A stretch of DNA of 64,000 nucleotides from Terebella lapidaria (taxonomy: Eukaryota > Annelida > Polychaeta > Terebellida > Terebellidae). The stretch lies in contig OX424568.1 in assembly GCA_949152475.1 (NCBI GenBank), positions 21,613,667 to 21,677,666 of the forward strand, read 5' to 3'. The notes beneath the pieces are model-generated. The model saw only the letters and a program-made list of their open reading frames with translations, was not told where the DNA came from and ran no database searches. Of the stretch, positions 27,301 through 38,308 are shown in pieces. The position numbers and the translations under genes were made by a program. Each line of letters starts with the position of its first letter. Within the stretch, counting starts at the first letter, position 1.

Positions 27301-30300
27301 GCAAGGTTTCCTGGACCAAGCTGCCATGGCATTGTCCAAGGGCAAGACCCCTACCGTGGCCTTTCAGCGGCTACAACCGTGACGGGACATTTGGACGTCT
27401 ATTCCGTAATTCATCCGCATGCAGGCAGAGTCATTCACAGTTTTTCGAGTATTTATACGTATCGAGCGCGAACCTCGAAGCGTTTATCCTTCGACCGGAC
27501 GTGTTGCTTGCATTTGTCAGGTAGCTGTCTCTTCCGAGCGGATCTGTACATGGTAAAAACAGCCCACCCCTTCGCCCTCCAACCCCCGGAGAAAAGCCAC
27601 GGACCAAACAGATAACACAAAACAAAACCGCTGTATTAAGCCGTAATCCATACGGGCGACAGTGCAAACAGCAGGCTTAATGAGAGAGATGATTTTGTTG
27701 AAAATGACACAAAATAATCGAGAAAAGACACATTAGGAGGTAAATGGCCGGAACCATGGCATTTAACGGCTTACTCACTGCCACCTCATGTGCATCGGGT
27801 GGAGTGGCGACTGGGGAAAAAGTCCGCTTGCCCACAAGCAGTCATAAGGTCGTTCCCCGCACCAAAATATAACAAAATTGATGGAAAAAATCACTTTTTT
27901 CGTGCACATCATTTTTCAGTGGATTCTCCACCACTTAACGTCCGATTGAGTAAATCTAACTACATGGGGACATCCACACGCTACGTAAGATGCAACATGT
28001 TTCCCGTCACTAGAAACCAACAACTTGAAACTGCACTGCCAAAGTCATAGGCTACATGTACGTGGAAGCTAAGGCTTCCAACATAAAGTCTAAGAAAGAA
28101 GCACGGACTCACATCCATTATGGTCTCCATTGTCATAAAGCCCGGGCTGGGAGATGCTTCTCCACTGGCCTCACCATCAAGAGGGCCAAGGGGGAGACAT
28201 GACTCCCATTTCGGAAACGGGCAGGAAGCCCTTTGAGCTACGCCTGTCGTCAAACTTTCTCTCTCTTTCTCTCACTCCAAGCAAGCCCTGGCTAAAATCC
28301 GAAGCTTGCAGTGGTAGTCTTACGTCCTGGCAATTAGGAAACACCTGAAGACGTAGTGCTCGCTATAATTGGCATGTTGTTTTTGTCTAGCGCCGAGGCC
28401 AGATGCACAGGAAGTTGGCAGCGGTTCCGGTCTAGCTGAAGGAGAAGAGTCTAGTACAGGAGCTCACCTTTTCCCGTTGGGAATCTGCTCAGTGCAGACG
28501 TAACTATTACCCCCACCGCTCCTCTACGCCACCGCTTTTAATTAGTAAGACAAAGCTGGATCCCAGCGGAGACGAAATATGACATGTCCAGAAGGGCCAC
28601 AACACGAGGACACGTTAATTAGATAGGGGTACACTTTGCCCCGCTCTCATCTACCAGTCGCCGCAGGTAAACAAACATCGACTTAATTAGAGCTGAGGAC
28701 TACATCAGTACACTACGTAATTGGAAATAGGGGATATCCGTGTTCCCGTGCGCGGTTGATATAGGCCTAGCAATTTGAGGATGGCACGTTTCCTCATTTT
28801 GCTTAATGAGAGGACGATCATAGCTCGGGAACTTCCGCCGATGTCTTTGCCAACGGACACCAATGTTGACGAATCCCCCACTGAAATAAAACCATACTGG
28901 TAACTTCCAACTCCCAATTTGTATCTCCTACAGCCACAATCCCACCAACGCGTATTGACCGGTTTATACCGTTTAATTACTGCGATATCTCTCCCTCTCT
29001 CTCTCTCTCCAACTCTCCAGCTTGCATTAAGATCTTAAGGCTGTCAGTGGGGGAAGCACCTGATGCCCACAGCTAGGTGTCACGACTGTCACAGACGAAC
29101 CTATGACCTTAGAGAAGCCAATTAGTCGCAACTCACGGAGTAACCCCTTCTGTCAAGTCCAGACGCGGCAAAACACGGACTCGGTGCCATCGACGAGTCA
29201 GCAGACGATAAGTGTGTCCTGCCTTGTTTTAAAAGTTGCATTTTACCTTGCACTACATGTACCTGTAGTTTCCTCCATACATGCACTTTGAGAACAATAA
29301 TGTTTTTTTTATTCCATAAAGTACATGTAGTGTTCTCCACATAGTCGCCCTGTAAATATATCATAAGAGATTACTGGAACATGTACTAAAAGACAGAAAG
29401 TGTATGACATTTGTCAAAACTGATAACATATGACAATATACTGGATGCAGAAACTGAATTTGTGTGGTTCACTGTTCTGTTCTTTCCTTGACAAACAGAG
29501 AATGGATAGGCCTACTTCAATCAAACATGCACAGTTACAAGCTAAATTTCATCGTCTTCGCTGGATTTAACTAGCGAAATGAGGATCGCCACCCATAAAT
29601 TCGTTATTAATATAATTGCATGTAATGTCACAAGGACAAGCCCATAACAGGACTTGTCCACATGCAGTGTTGATCATTATATTAGCCCCCTGTTGCTTCA
29701 AGAGTGTAAATTTCAATTTCTTGCGGTCGACTTCAACGAACAAGTGGCTTTCTTGATGTAATCCTTCATCAATGACCTCAGAAAGTCCTTATCAATGCAA
29801 CAACAGTGGGACTTTTTGCAATGCGTAACACTACTTTTGTTGGGGATTCGGAGTTCACACAACAAAAGTATCACCATAAAGTTCACAAGTCAAACCATAG
29901 CGAACATTGGGCAGAAGCGTCGATTTCTACACGAATCTCATTCTTTTTCCTGGCACACTTCGCGTTTTACTTTTCAATTTAGCCTCTGAATGGACGTCTG
30001 TGTTTGGAACAAACAGGCAGAGTTTGTGAATTGCAACGGGAATCCAACGCGTGTGGGTGTGCCTATTGTCCGACTGCAATTGTTCAGCCATGAATGGGCG
30101 TATACGGTGTTTTCACGACGAACTCAAAAAGGTGCATGCCTTTGGACTGGTGCGCGGAGTCACACTGGCATTATCTCCTACAATGGAACGCATATCGGCA
30201 AGTCATACCGGGTATCTGTTTACATGGCGCTGATAAAAATGATGTTGGCAAATAGGAAATCAAGGAAGCGAGACAATACAAGGTCAAATGAGACACAATG

Positions 30301-33242
30301 TTACGGAGATTGGTATAATGCGCGCGTGTGTGTGCGTGAGTCTGGTGCGAAACGATGGGTAGATAGTGTGTTCAATTTTCTACATGGTGTTCATCAAATC
30401 CAACATTATATTAGGGAAAATGGAAATGCTTTTCCATGTTCTATTCCTCTCAAAGCTACTAAAACGATGCATATAATATGGGATAATGGCATTAGCATGA
30501 GCAAATTCTTATTCAAGTAATGCATCTGTTTGCATTGTGTTGAAATGCGTCAATGCGAGTATAATTGCAACATAATTGAACATTTTAAATCCTATATGTT
30601 TACATTGGTATTAAATATCTGCTGTGGTATTCTTTTGACAGGCTGAGTTAACAAATCTATCATGATACCCTATCACATTACTCCGATATTGTACATGTAT
30701 AGAGCTTCGTTCATCACGAAATATTATCACTAATTACTAAGTAAATTATCCCTGCAAACCTTTTATTATTTAATGTTTGAACAACCCACTGTAACGATTA
30801 ATATATTGTGAAGGATCGACAAATGTTTTACCCGAAATAATGGTATAATAGACGGTATTAGACAATGGTTGGTCAGTGGAGATTACTACATGTTTGTCCA
30901 TATCAGTTATGGAATGGACCGTACATGTATTAACAAACGAAGCTAGGGTTAAATTTTACCTTCATGTATAAATACGTAATATACAGGTATACATACATAT
31001 GAACTTTATAATCCATACCATATATCTACCTTGTGTATTATAATATGATTTCATCTTTACAAGGAAAATAAGGACTTTTCTGAGAGGAATCCTTATTTCA
31101 AAGATTAATGTACATGTACATTCTAAACTCATTTTTGGGGGGATTACAGATGTAGTCTTAATATGTTACAGGGACCACTGCATGTCGATGCATACGCTAT
31201 ACTGTTCACAGAATCTGATGTAGATCGGTATGTACATGTTGGTTTTGATTGAATCACGACGTACCGTCAATATGTCACCGTTGATAATCACGAAAGGCAT
31301 CCGACTACACGTGGCAGATTTTCACCTAGATCTTATCATCAATGACAAGGATTTGCAGATCAGTACACACATGCACGTGTAGGCCCCACATGTAACATAA
31401 ATGTAGTATGCAATTGACACACAAATCCGGTGAACTGTTTCTCTAAAACTCACAAGTATATATGATCAAATCACTTCAAATAAACATGTTCGTTTGTGTT
31501 CGCATAATGATATAAAATATATGGGTTTGTGCATGGTCGGGTGTATTGGACGTACGGGTCACTTTTCAGAAGTACATTTTGGCTGTACAGATTGTGTACA
31601 TTTGAAACAACACATTGATTTGATAAATGTACGTACATTATTTCATTGAAATTTTCAATAATCTCAAATTTGATCAATACTCGAGGAAGTTGGCAAGCCA
31701 AGCGATACATTGATATGGATTGCAGGAAATCGGAAGTTAGGCAAGGGTGTGGATGCAATTTGCAGGTGCCAAATTATGTTTCCTCAGGTGCCCAGTCCCA
31801 AGACTGAATCACTACCATCATTCCAAACCGATGACTCGATTAAGTATACTCCTCTCTCTTGTGGTGGACTTGTGAAAATAAAAGATGCAATAAGAATAAC
31901 ACCAGATATTAATAATCGCGATCAAACCTCATCGTTTGCGGGGCGATCGTTCGAGATTTGCCGAGGCGACAAGCGGCAAATTGTCTCGGAAATTGCGGGG
32001 GCTTAGCTGCCGAAAACCGCCTGAAAAAGTCTAAAATAAATGTTTTTGAATCGGCCATGGAGAAGGATTTGCGACGATTATGGAAACAGTAATAACTGAG
32101 TCCGCCACTGCTCCAAATTACCTGCTCCACGCGTTTCCGTTGTCATGGTAATCCGTGAAGATGGTTTATAATCCAAGGCACGGAGTGTAGCCTTCGAGGG
32201 AGCTTTCTGAAACCACGTGGATTCACAAAAGGAGCTCTTTTTGGATTTGCGAGTGGTTGCGATTTTGCCAGTCGCCGCACGTTCAACTCCGTTTAGACAG
32301 TAACAATAGGTACCAGGAATGGCCAGGGAAAACCCCCACTTTTCAAAGAAGAAAAGACGGCACTAGAGCAAGAAATCCACAGCACATGACAAATCTGAAA
32401 ACATATATCTATCTTTCCCGCGGGTGGGTGAATTGCGCGCGTCTTGGCGGCGTAAATAGGCGGGAAATAAAAGAGGTTGGGCCGGCCACCTTCGCTGTGT
32501 GGGGACTTCGCTGACATCGACAAAGACGCCAGAGAAGAAAAGACAGATACCACAAAAGTGGCGATGGCAGCAGGGGGAATGACGAGAACAAAAAGACGAA
32601 CTCAGGAGGAACAGCCTCGCAATCTTAATGAATTTATCAGTCCGGCAATTGAAGCTTTGTGGTCGACGGACAAAGCGGCAATGAATCCGCGCAAGGCCCG
32701 CGAATATAACCTATTTTTTGCCATCCCCCAAACACTCACTCACTCACTTGGTCACCACAACGGCACTGGAAGATGATTCCCTGTACCTTCCCGGACAATA
32801 GGCCCCCAGTGGAGCCCCGTCACTGGCAGCGGCCCGCTCCGGCGGATGACAATCGCTTGCTGGAAAATTGAATCAGGGCCGTGGCACCTGGGTCTAAGAT
32901 GCAGGGAGACGGGGGTGAGGTCCTCATGGGGAAGACTTTGGAAGTCAGGTATCTTTGGACCATATAGAGGGAAATATATCCCGTAAGGAATTGAATGTGT
33001 AGTGGTACACATGTATGGTCGAACATTTCGGACACATCACTCAATCCCGATTGTTAGATCCAGAGCCACATGAAGAATCAGAGGGACATTTTCAAATATC
33101 GGTCCATTCATGTATAATGTTACTGTATTGCAGTGGTATATTATATCCCCGAAATTCATCAGAATATGATATCGAACGGGAAATCATAAAACTAAAGGTA
33201 TAATAAGTCCAGTTATTGACACCAATTCATTTTTGCGGGGAC

Positions 33243-33255
33243 GGGGGGGGGGGGG
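33243..33255 (+). repeat. G13 homopolymer
   Basis: Run of 13 G, the fourth of this exact length in the intron. Confidence 0.95.
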
Positions 33256-34420
33256 TTCCAAATGATATGATTGCATATATTTATACATGAACGTGCATTT
33301 GATCAGATCTATTACTCGCTAAGTACATATAACATATTGCATAACATACACCATGTTATACAGTTTTATGTTCATTTCTATTGAAATTTGTGCACGACCT
33401 ACCTTTAGTTGTTATTACATGTTCCACCACAAAGTTATTGCAGATAACCAGTTAGCGTGGGAGGGATAAACCTGGGATATGTTTACAGTACATGTACGTG
33501 TCTAGCTTTACACGACTATATTTACTACAAGTTGAATAGTGTAGCATTTGGCAAATACCTCTACATACACGTATTATTAGGCAAATCTCTGTTGATTTTA
33601 TCACTACGCTCAGGTAAACAAACAACAATTAAAATCAGATAAATGTATATGCACTATGACCATTACTGCACGTTTTAAATACATATCGATAAAAAAAGTA
33701 TGTTGATAATACCCAAAACTGGTGAGTTGAACGACTCCATTACATTGTGAATTTATTTGTACGTGTAACAATGTAACATACATATATGTATGGACACACA
33801 TAATTTTGATATCTGCTGCGAATTTTGTAATTTTTGTGATGTTTTCATGTTTTCGCCAAAACAAGATGTCACAATATCTAGTTATATATTTATATACTAT
33901 AGTATACACGCAGCGCCTATAGCAGTGGCGAACAAGGAAACTTCGTGTGGGAGGGATATTTTTGTCTAAATAAAATAAAACACACAGATATATATAAATA
34001 TATAATTGAACATGTTACAGAAAGGTCAAAACAAGAACGATAATGAACATTTTCCCAGACAACACAACTGATATGGTCTAGATTCTCCCACAAATAGGTG
34101 AACATAACACTTCTTATTACCACTGACGATTCCAGATTTATCAAAACTTTACTACATCATAAACAACATGTACACTCATTCTTCGTGTATTCACCTATCT
34201 CTATTGCGAGAAATATTAAAAACTAATAACTGTATATTGGTGAAAAGCTTGGTGGAACGAATGAACCTGAATATTAAATTTTGGGAAAATATTTCATAAA
34301 ACCATCCACACGTAAAATACGAAAAATTTATCCACAAGATAAACGGTGGAATATATACATTTTATTTGATTCATTGATTCATAAAAGCCATATTGCGTGT
34401 TTCCGTCTTATTGGCAGAAT

Positions 34421-34500
34421 AAACTGAAGACATTGATTATACCCACGTGCCCTGTCACGTAAACTGAAGACATTGATTATACCCACGTGCCCTGTCACGT
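34421..34500. repeat. Perfect 40-bp tandem duplication with E-boxes
   Basis: Two identical 40-bp units start at 34421 and 34461. Each contains CCCACGTGCCC and ends TGTCACGT. Identity is complete, so the duplication is recent or maintained. Confidence 0.97.
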
Positions 34501-34541
34501 GATACGTCTAGGCCTCGTTTGCACAAAGTGTCACGTGACAC
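34495..34541. promoter_or_regulatory. TCACGTGA sites including a 14-bp palindrome
   Basis: TCACGTGA spans the end of the duplication (34495-34502). The perfect palindrome GTGTCACGTGACAC lies at 34528-34541. GTCACGTGAC is the high-affinity USF/TFEB-type (CLEAR) E-box. With the two duplicated CACGTG sites this makes four within about 110 bp. Confidence 0.5.
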
Positions 34542-35877
34542 AAACATAACGAGTAATATTCATTTGATCAGCTTCATACACCCAGGAACGCAAATTGGCA
34601 CAAGACAAGAGAAAACTCCTTAGATACATTATTCCATTCAACAGGTGATATGGATACAATATACCAAACACCAACGTCCCTGGGAACGAACCAGGCTCTT
34701 TGTTTACTAAAATCCGATTCATCGTAACTCGAGAGCCATCGACGGGAAGCGTAATATCTGATTGGTTGTTTATTTTGACATACCATGGATTGTTACAACG
34801 TGTGTTTACCAACCATGCTGCCTAGTATGGCAAATTAGCAGTTGTATTTTCAGAAGGGTCCTGCCCATTGTCACATTGGCAGTTGGGTACGGTACACGAG
34901 TAATTTCGTCTTGATCGGCTCTGGGAGAAAATGTCAAGTTGACGGTAGCAATAATAATAAATGAGTGAGGGAAACATCAAACGCAGATTTTTCCCTGAGT
35001 GGAATCGATTCTTTCAAGGGAGAGACGGGGTATTGGAGGTTCTCAGCCGCAAATTACATCTTCATCGATCAGCGAACGCCAAGAAAAACAGCACCGCTTC
35101 CTCGGCGGTTATCCTGCTATTTTAATAAGCTTTCAATATTTTTTTTCTCTGCCTCCCTCTCTCTCATTCCCCTCTCTGTTATTGCCTCTATTTGGCAAAC
35201 TGGAGTTCTTTTTCACATAAAGTAGAAATAAAAAAAAGTCGAGGCGTTATAGTGCGCACTAGTCATGCGTAAACCGTCCGTAGAAATATATGGTTGAGTG
35301 CAACTGACGTGAAGTGTCTTCGATTATGACACGAGTGCTGGGGAGTTATCCTTGATGTTACACGATTCTGGCCTTGAAGCAGAGTGTGTAATATACGCTT
35401 ACCACTCAAGAAGTGAGCATATGATTACACCCTCAAGAATAATTTCCAGTAGATAATCATGCTTTTGACACCGTGAAATTGGAACATGACCGGTACATGT
35501 ATTTTGCAAGTGATAATGCAACAAAACAAAGAAAAGAAGTCACCTTGACTTCACGAGGAACTGGTCTTTCCTTTCAGTTTAGTAGTGTAATCTATATGTA
35601 CCATCTAATATCACGATATATGTACATGTATGTAACAAAATGCATTGTACAACAATGCAATACACCAATAATGATACATAATGGTGAAAGATTACGAACA
35701 TGAACAATATCAAACATACACTGTACTGCTAAATCATTTCACGTTTACATCAAGAATTATATTTACTTATTTATTTACTCATTTATAACACATATTGTAT
35801 ATGTACATAGCTATATGGGCGTGGAATTGTTGGAGAAGAGGATTTGTGGATTTGTTAGGGGGCAGGGTCTGACTTAC

Positions 35878-36082
35878 CCTAGCAGTGACCACGTTAGGTA
35901 GTACACTCGCTTGCATGTACCACAGCATTTCTTCTGGGAACAAGGGCGACACGGCGAGACCCAGGAGCGTTGCCAGGGTAACCATGTAGAGAGCACCCAT
36001 TGCTGCACGGTCGGTATAGTACATCACTAGTGAGGCGATGATCGAGGTCTGGATCAGGATGAACACTGCCTCGCCATAGGCA
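35878..36082 (-). CDS. MPDU1: MPDU1 coding exon (central membrane helices)
   Basis: The exon completes a split Ser (AG|T) and continues AYGEAVFILIQTSIIASLVM, then further hydrophobic helices, ending VLPNVVTAR. MPDU1 proteins have (S)-x-GE-F-LQT here and a degenerate second PQ-loop region, so the match is clear. The acceptor (tttgcag) precedes 36082 and the donor (gtaagt) follows 35878. The exon ends exactly on a codon boundary and joins in phase to the last exon 26.2 kb away. A diverged copy of a dispersed repeat begins about 120 bp upstream of this acceptor. Confidence 0.92.
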
Positions 36083-36204
36083 CTGCAAAGAAGCAAATAG
36101 TAGATACATGTACAATGTTATTATTAACATACCGGTAATGCTTTGATGTCATAATAATCACTGTACGTGGACATTACTTTGGTAAAGTACATATACATGT
36201 TTGT

Positions 36205-36400
36205 AAGTAAGTATCAATCTATTACCACCAATACAGCCAAATTTTGATGATTCCAATAACAAACGTAAAACACAACATTTTGCAATAGAAACAAACCCGA
36301 CCCAATACTTCATCAAAAGACACACCGGGTTCATCAGGGGCAGACAGTGTGGTACATTGTAAGTGTAGTTGTTTCCATTGTACACCTGATGGAATTAGTA
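36205..36400. repeat. Dispersed repeat, copy B (beside MPDU1 central exon)
   Basis: Starts GTATCAATCTATT and contains TTTTGATGAT, GGGCAGACAGTGTG and AGTTGTTTCCATTGTACACC, in the order seen in copy A. It lies about 120 bp upstream (transcript sense) of the central MPDU1 exon. Confidence 0.6.
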
Positions 36401-36854
36401 TACAACTGCCCTATAATAATGAAAATAATTTAGAAATCCGAAACAAACCCCATGGAATCATATGACAAGTACATAAGTACCTAATCACAAAGCCAGAGGT
36501 TACTGATTGACGGAATGTGCCACTCTGTTAAGGAGTCAAATGCAGAGCAGAAAAATACATGTACAACACTGGCAACATCGGTAGGGCTGGGGTGGGTTGG
36601 AAAACAAAGAATACCGGGGTCCAGTGAGGAACTAACACTTAAGGCTGAAGTTTCACTTTTTCTATGTATTTATTATTGCCAAATTGATATCATATTTCAG
36701 CCTAAAGTATGAGTTCTGCACTCATCCCGGATGGGTGTACTCCTGATATCAGAGCCACTGGACGTACATGTACAGGGATCCCCGATTTTTGTGATCAATC
36801 AAATGGTACACAATGTATGGGTCCAATGAAGTTGGTATGGGGAAAAACGTAAAA

Positions 36855-38127
36855 TTGCGGTTGCCGTGTCTATGCCTCATCAATCGGGTTGCTTTTGGGA
36901 AATTCAAAAAGAAAAACAAACGGTTTTACGGATTGTGAGTGAATATATATCAACTAAAATCACACGTCGGCAATACGTTACTGGCTGATGTCAGCCTCAT
37001 CAACCGGGTATGGAAAAACCACAAGGAAACACAGGGTTTTATGGAATGAGAGTGGTTATATATTCCAATCAGTTGGAAAAGAAAACAAAAGGTTTTATGG
37101 ATTGTGAGTGAATATATACCAACTAAAATCACACGTCGGCAATACGTTACTGGCTGATGTCAGCCTCATCAACCGGGTATGGAAAAACCACAAGGAAATA
37201 CAGGGTTTTATGGAATGAGAGTGGTTATATATTCCAATCAGTTGGAAAAGAAAACAAAAGGTTTTATGGATTGTGAGTGAATATATACCAACTAAAATCA
37301 CACGTCGGCAATACGTCACTGGCTGATGTCAGCCAACTAAAACCACATGTCTGCGATACAGGACATGCAGTCGTGTTGCTGATATCAGCCTCATCAATCG
37401 GGTGGCTTTTGGGAAAAAACACAAGAAAACCCAGCGTTTTAGTGATTGTTAGTGGTTATATACCAACTAAAACCACATGTCATGGATATATGATGTGTAT
37501 ATGTTTTGATGATGTCAGCTTCATCAATCGGGATACCTTTGGGAAAAACATAAGAAAGCACAGGGTTTTAGTGATTGTTAGTGGTTATATACCAACTAAA
37601 ACCACATGTCATGGATATATGATGTGTATATGTTTTGATGATGTCAGCTTCATCAATCGGGATACCTTTGGGAAAAACATAAGAAAGCACAGGGTTTTAG
37701 TGATTGTTAGTGGTTATATACCAACTAAAACCACATGTCATGGATATATGATGTGTATATGTTTTGATGATGTCAGCTTCATCAATCGGGATACCTTTGG
37801 GAAAAACATAAGAAAGCACAGGGTTTTAGTGATTGTTAGTGGTTATATACCAACTAAAACCACATGTCATGGATATATGATGTGTATATGTTTTGATGAT
37901 GTCAGCTTCATCAATCGGGATACCTTTGGGAAAAACATAAGAAAGCACAGGGTTTTAGTGATTGTCAGTGGTTATATACCAACTAAAACCACATGTCATG
38001 GATATATGATGTGTATATGTTTTGATGATGTCAGCTTCATCAATCGGGATACCTTTGGGAAAAACATAAGGAAGCACAGGGTTTTGCGGGATGTGAGTGG
38101 TTATATATACCAATCATTGATCTCATT
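36855..38127. repeat. Tandem array, left part (169-bp and 129-bp units)
   Basis: Units share the words CTCATCAATCGGGT, GGGAAAAAC, AGGGTTTTAGTGATTGT, GTGGTTATATACCAACTAAA and CACATGTC or CACACGTC. A first block has period 169 bp (the word CACACGTCGG at 36961, 37130 and 37299). A second block has six units of exactly 129 bp (starts 37432, 37561, 37690, 37819, 37948, 38077), nearly identical to each other. Each unit carries a TTATATACCA box. The array is interrupted at 38127 by ISL2EU and resumes at 44700. Confidence 0.95.
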
Positions 38128-38190
38128 GAGAGACTTTAGAAACGTAGAAACGTTATGACTCGATAGGCGGCGCCACGCGTTAACGGGTCA
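38128..38190. repeat. ISL2EU left terminal inverted repeat
   Basis: Begins GAGAGACTTT, then ACGT motifs, then an inner block AGGCGGCGCC and GTTAACGGGTCAA. The reverse complement of the right end has the same blocks in the same order with small indels. Confidence 0.8.
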
Positions 38191-38308
38191 ACACGGCCGA
38201 GCGGCAATTTTGTCATTTTCATGTGTTTACACAAAAAGTTGACAAGTGCGTGAGAAAGCTGACCAAACTGTTAAAATCGGTTGATTGCAACGTTGCATTG
38301 TCAACATC

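Larger units (their letters stand above)
9724..35877 (-). other. 26.2-kb MPDU1 intron, transposon-poor
   Basis: The intron is bounded by a gtaagt donor at 35877 and a cttgcag acceptor at 9724. I recognise no transposase, reverse transcriptase or gag-like coding in either strand across 26 kb. AT-rich, repeat-like pieces (9.7-12.5 kb, 16.4-17 kb, 30.5-31.7 kb, 33-34.4 kb) alternate with more GC-rich, motif-dense blocks that look like conserved non-coding DNA (13.6-15.6, 18.0-18.5, 22.7-23.8, 26.1-28.7, 31.9-32.9 kb). The longest ORF (29990-30520, 176 codons) resembles no family I know. Confidence 0.8.

Noticed and set aside
29990..30520. 176-codon ORF on the plus strand
   Set aside because: No family resemblance, no neighbouring exon signals and no promoter. 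About one ORF of this length is expected near chance in 64 kb over six frames at this base composition.
36855..38127. CRISPR-like array
   Set aside because: The genome is eukaryotic, and the units are contiguous 129/169-bp tandem repeats without short repeats separated by unique spacers.
37277..38158. 293-aa repeat-protein gene
   Set aside because: The open frame follows from a stop-free 129-bp unit copied six times almost identically. There is no independent evidence of coding, so it is kept only as a finding.
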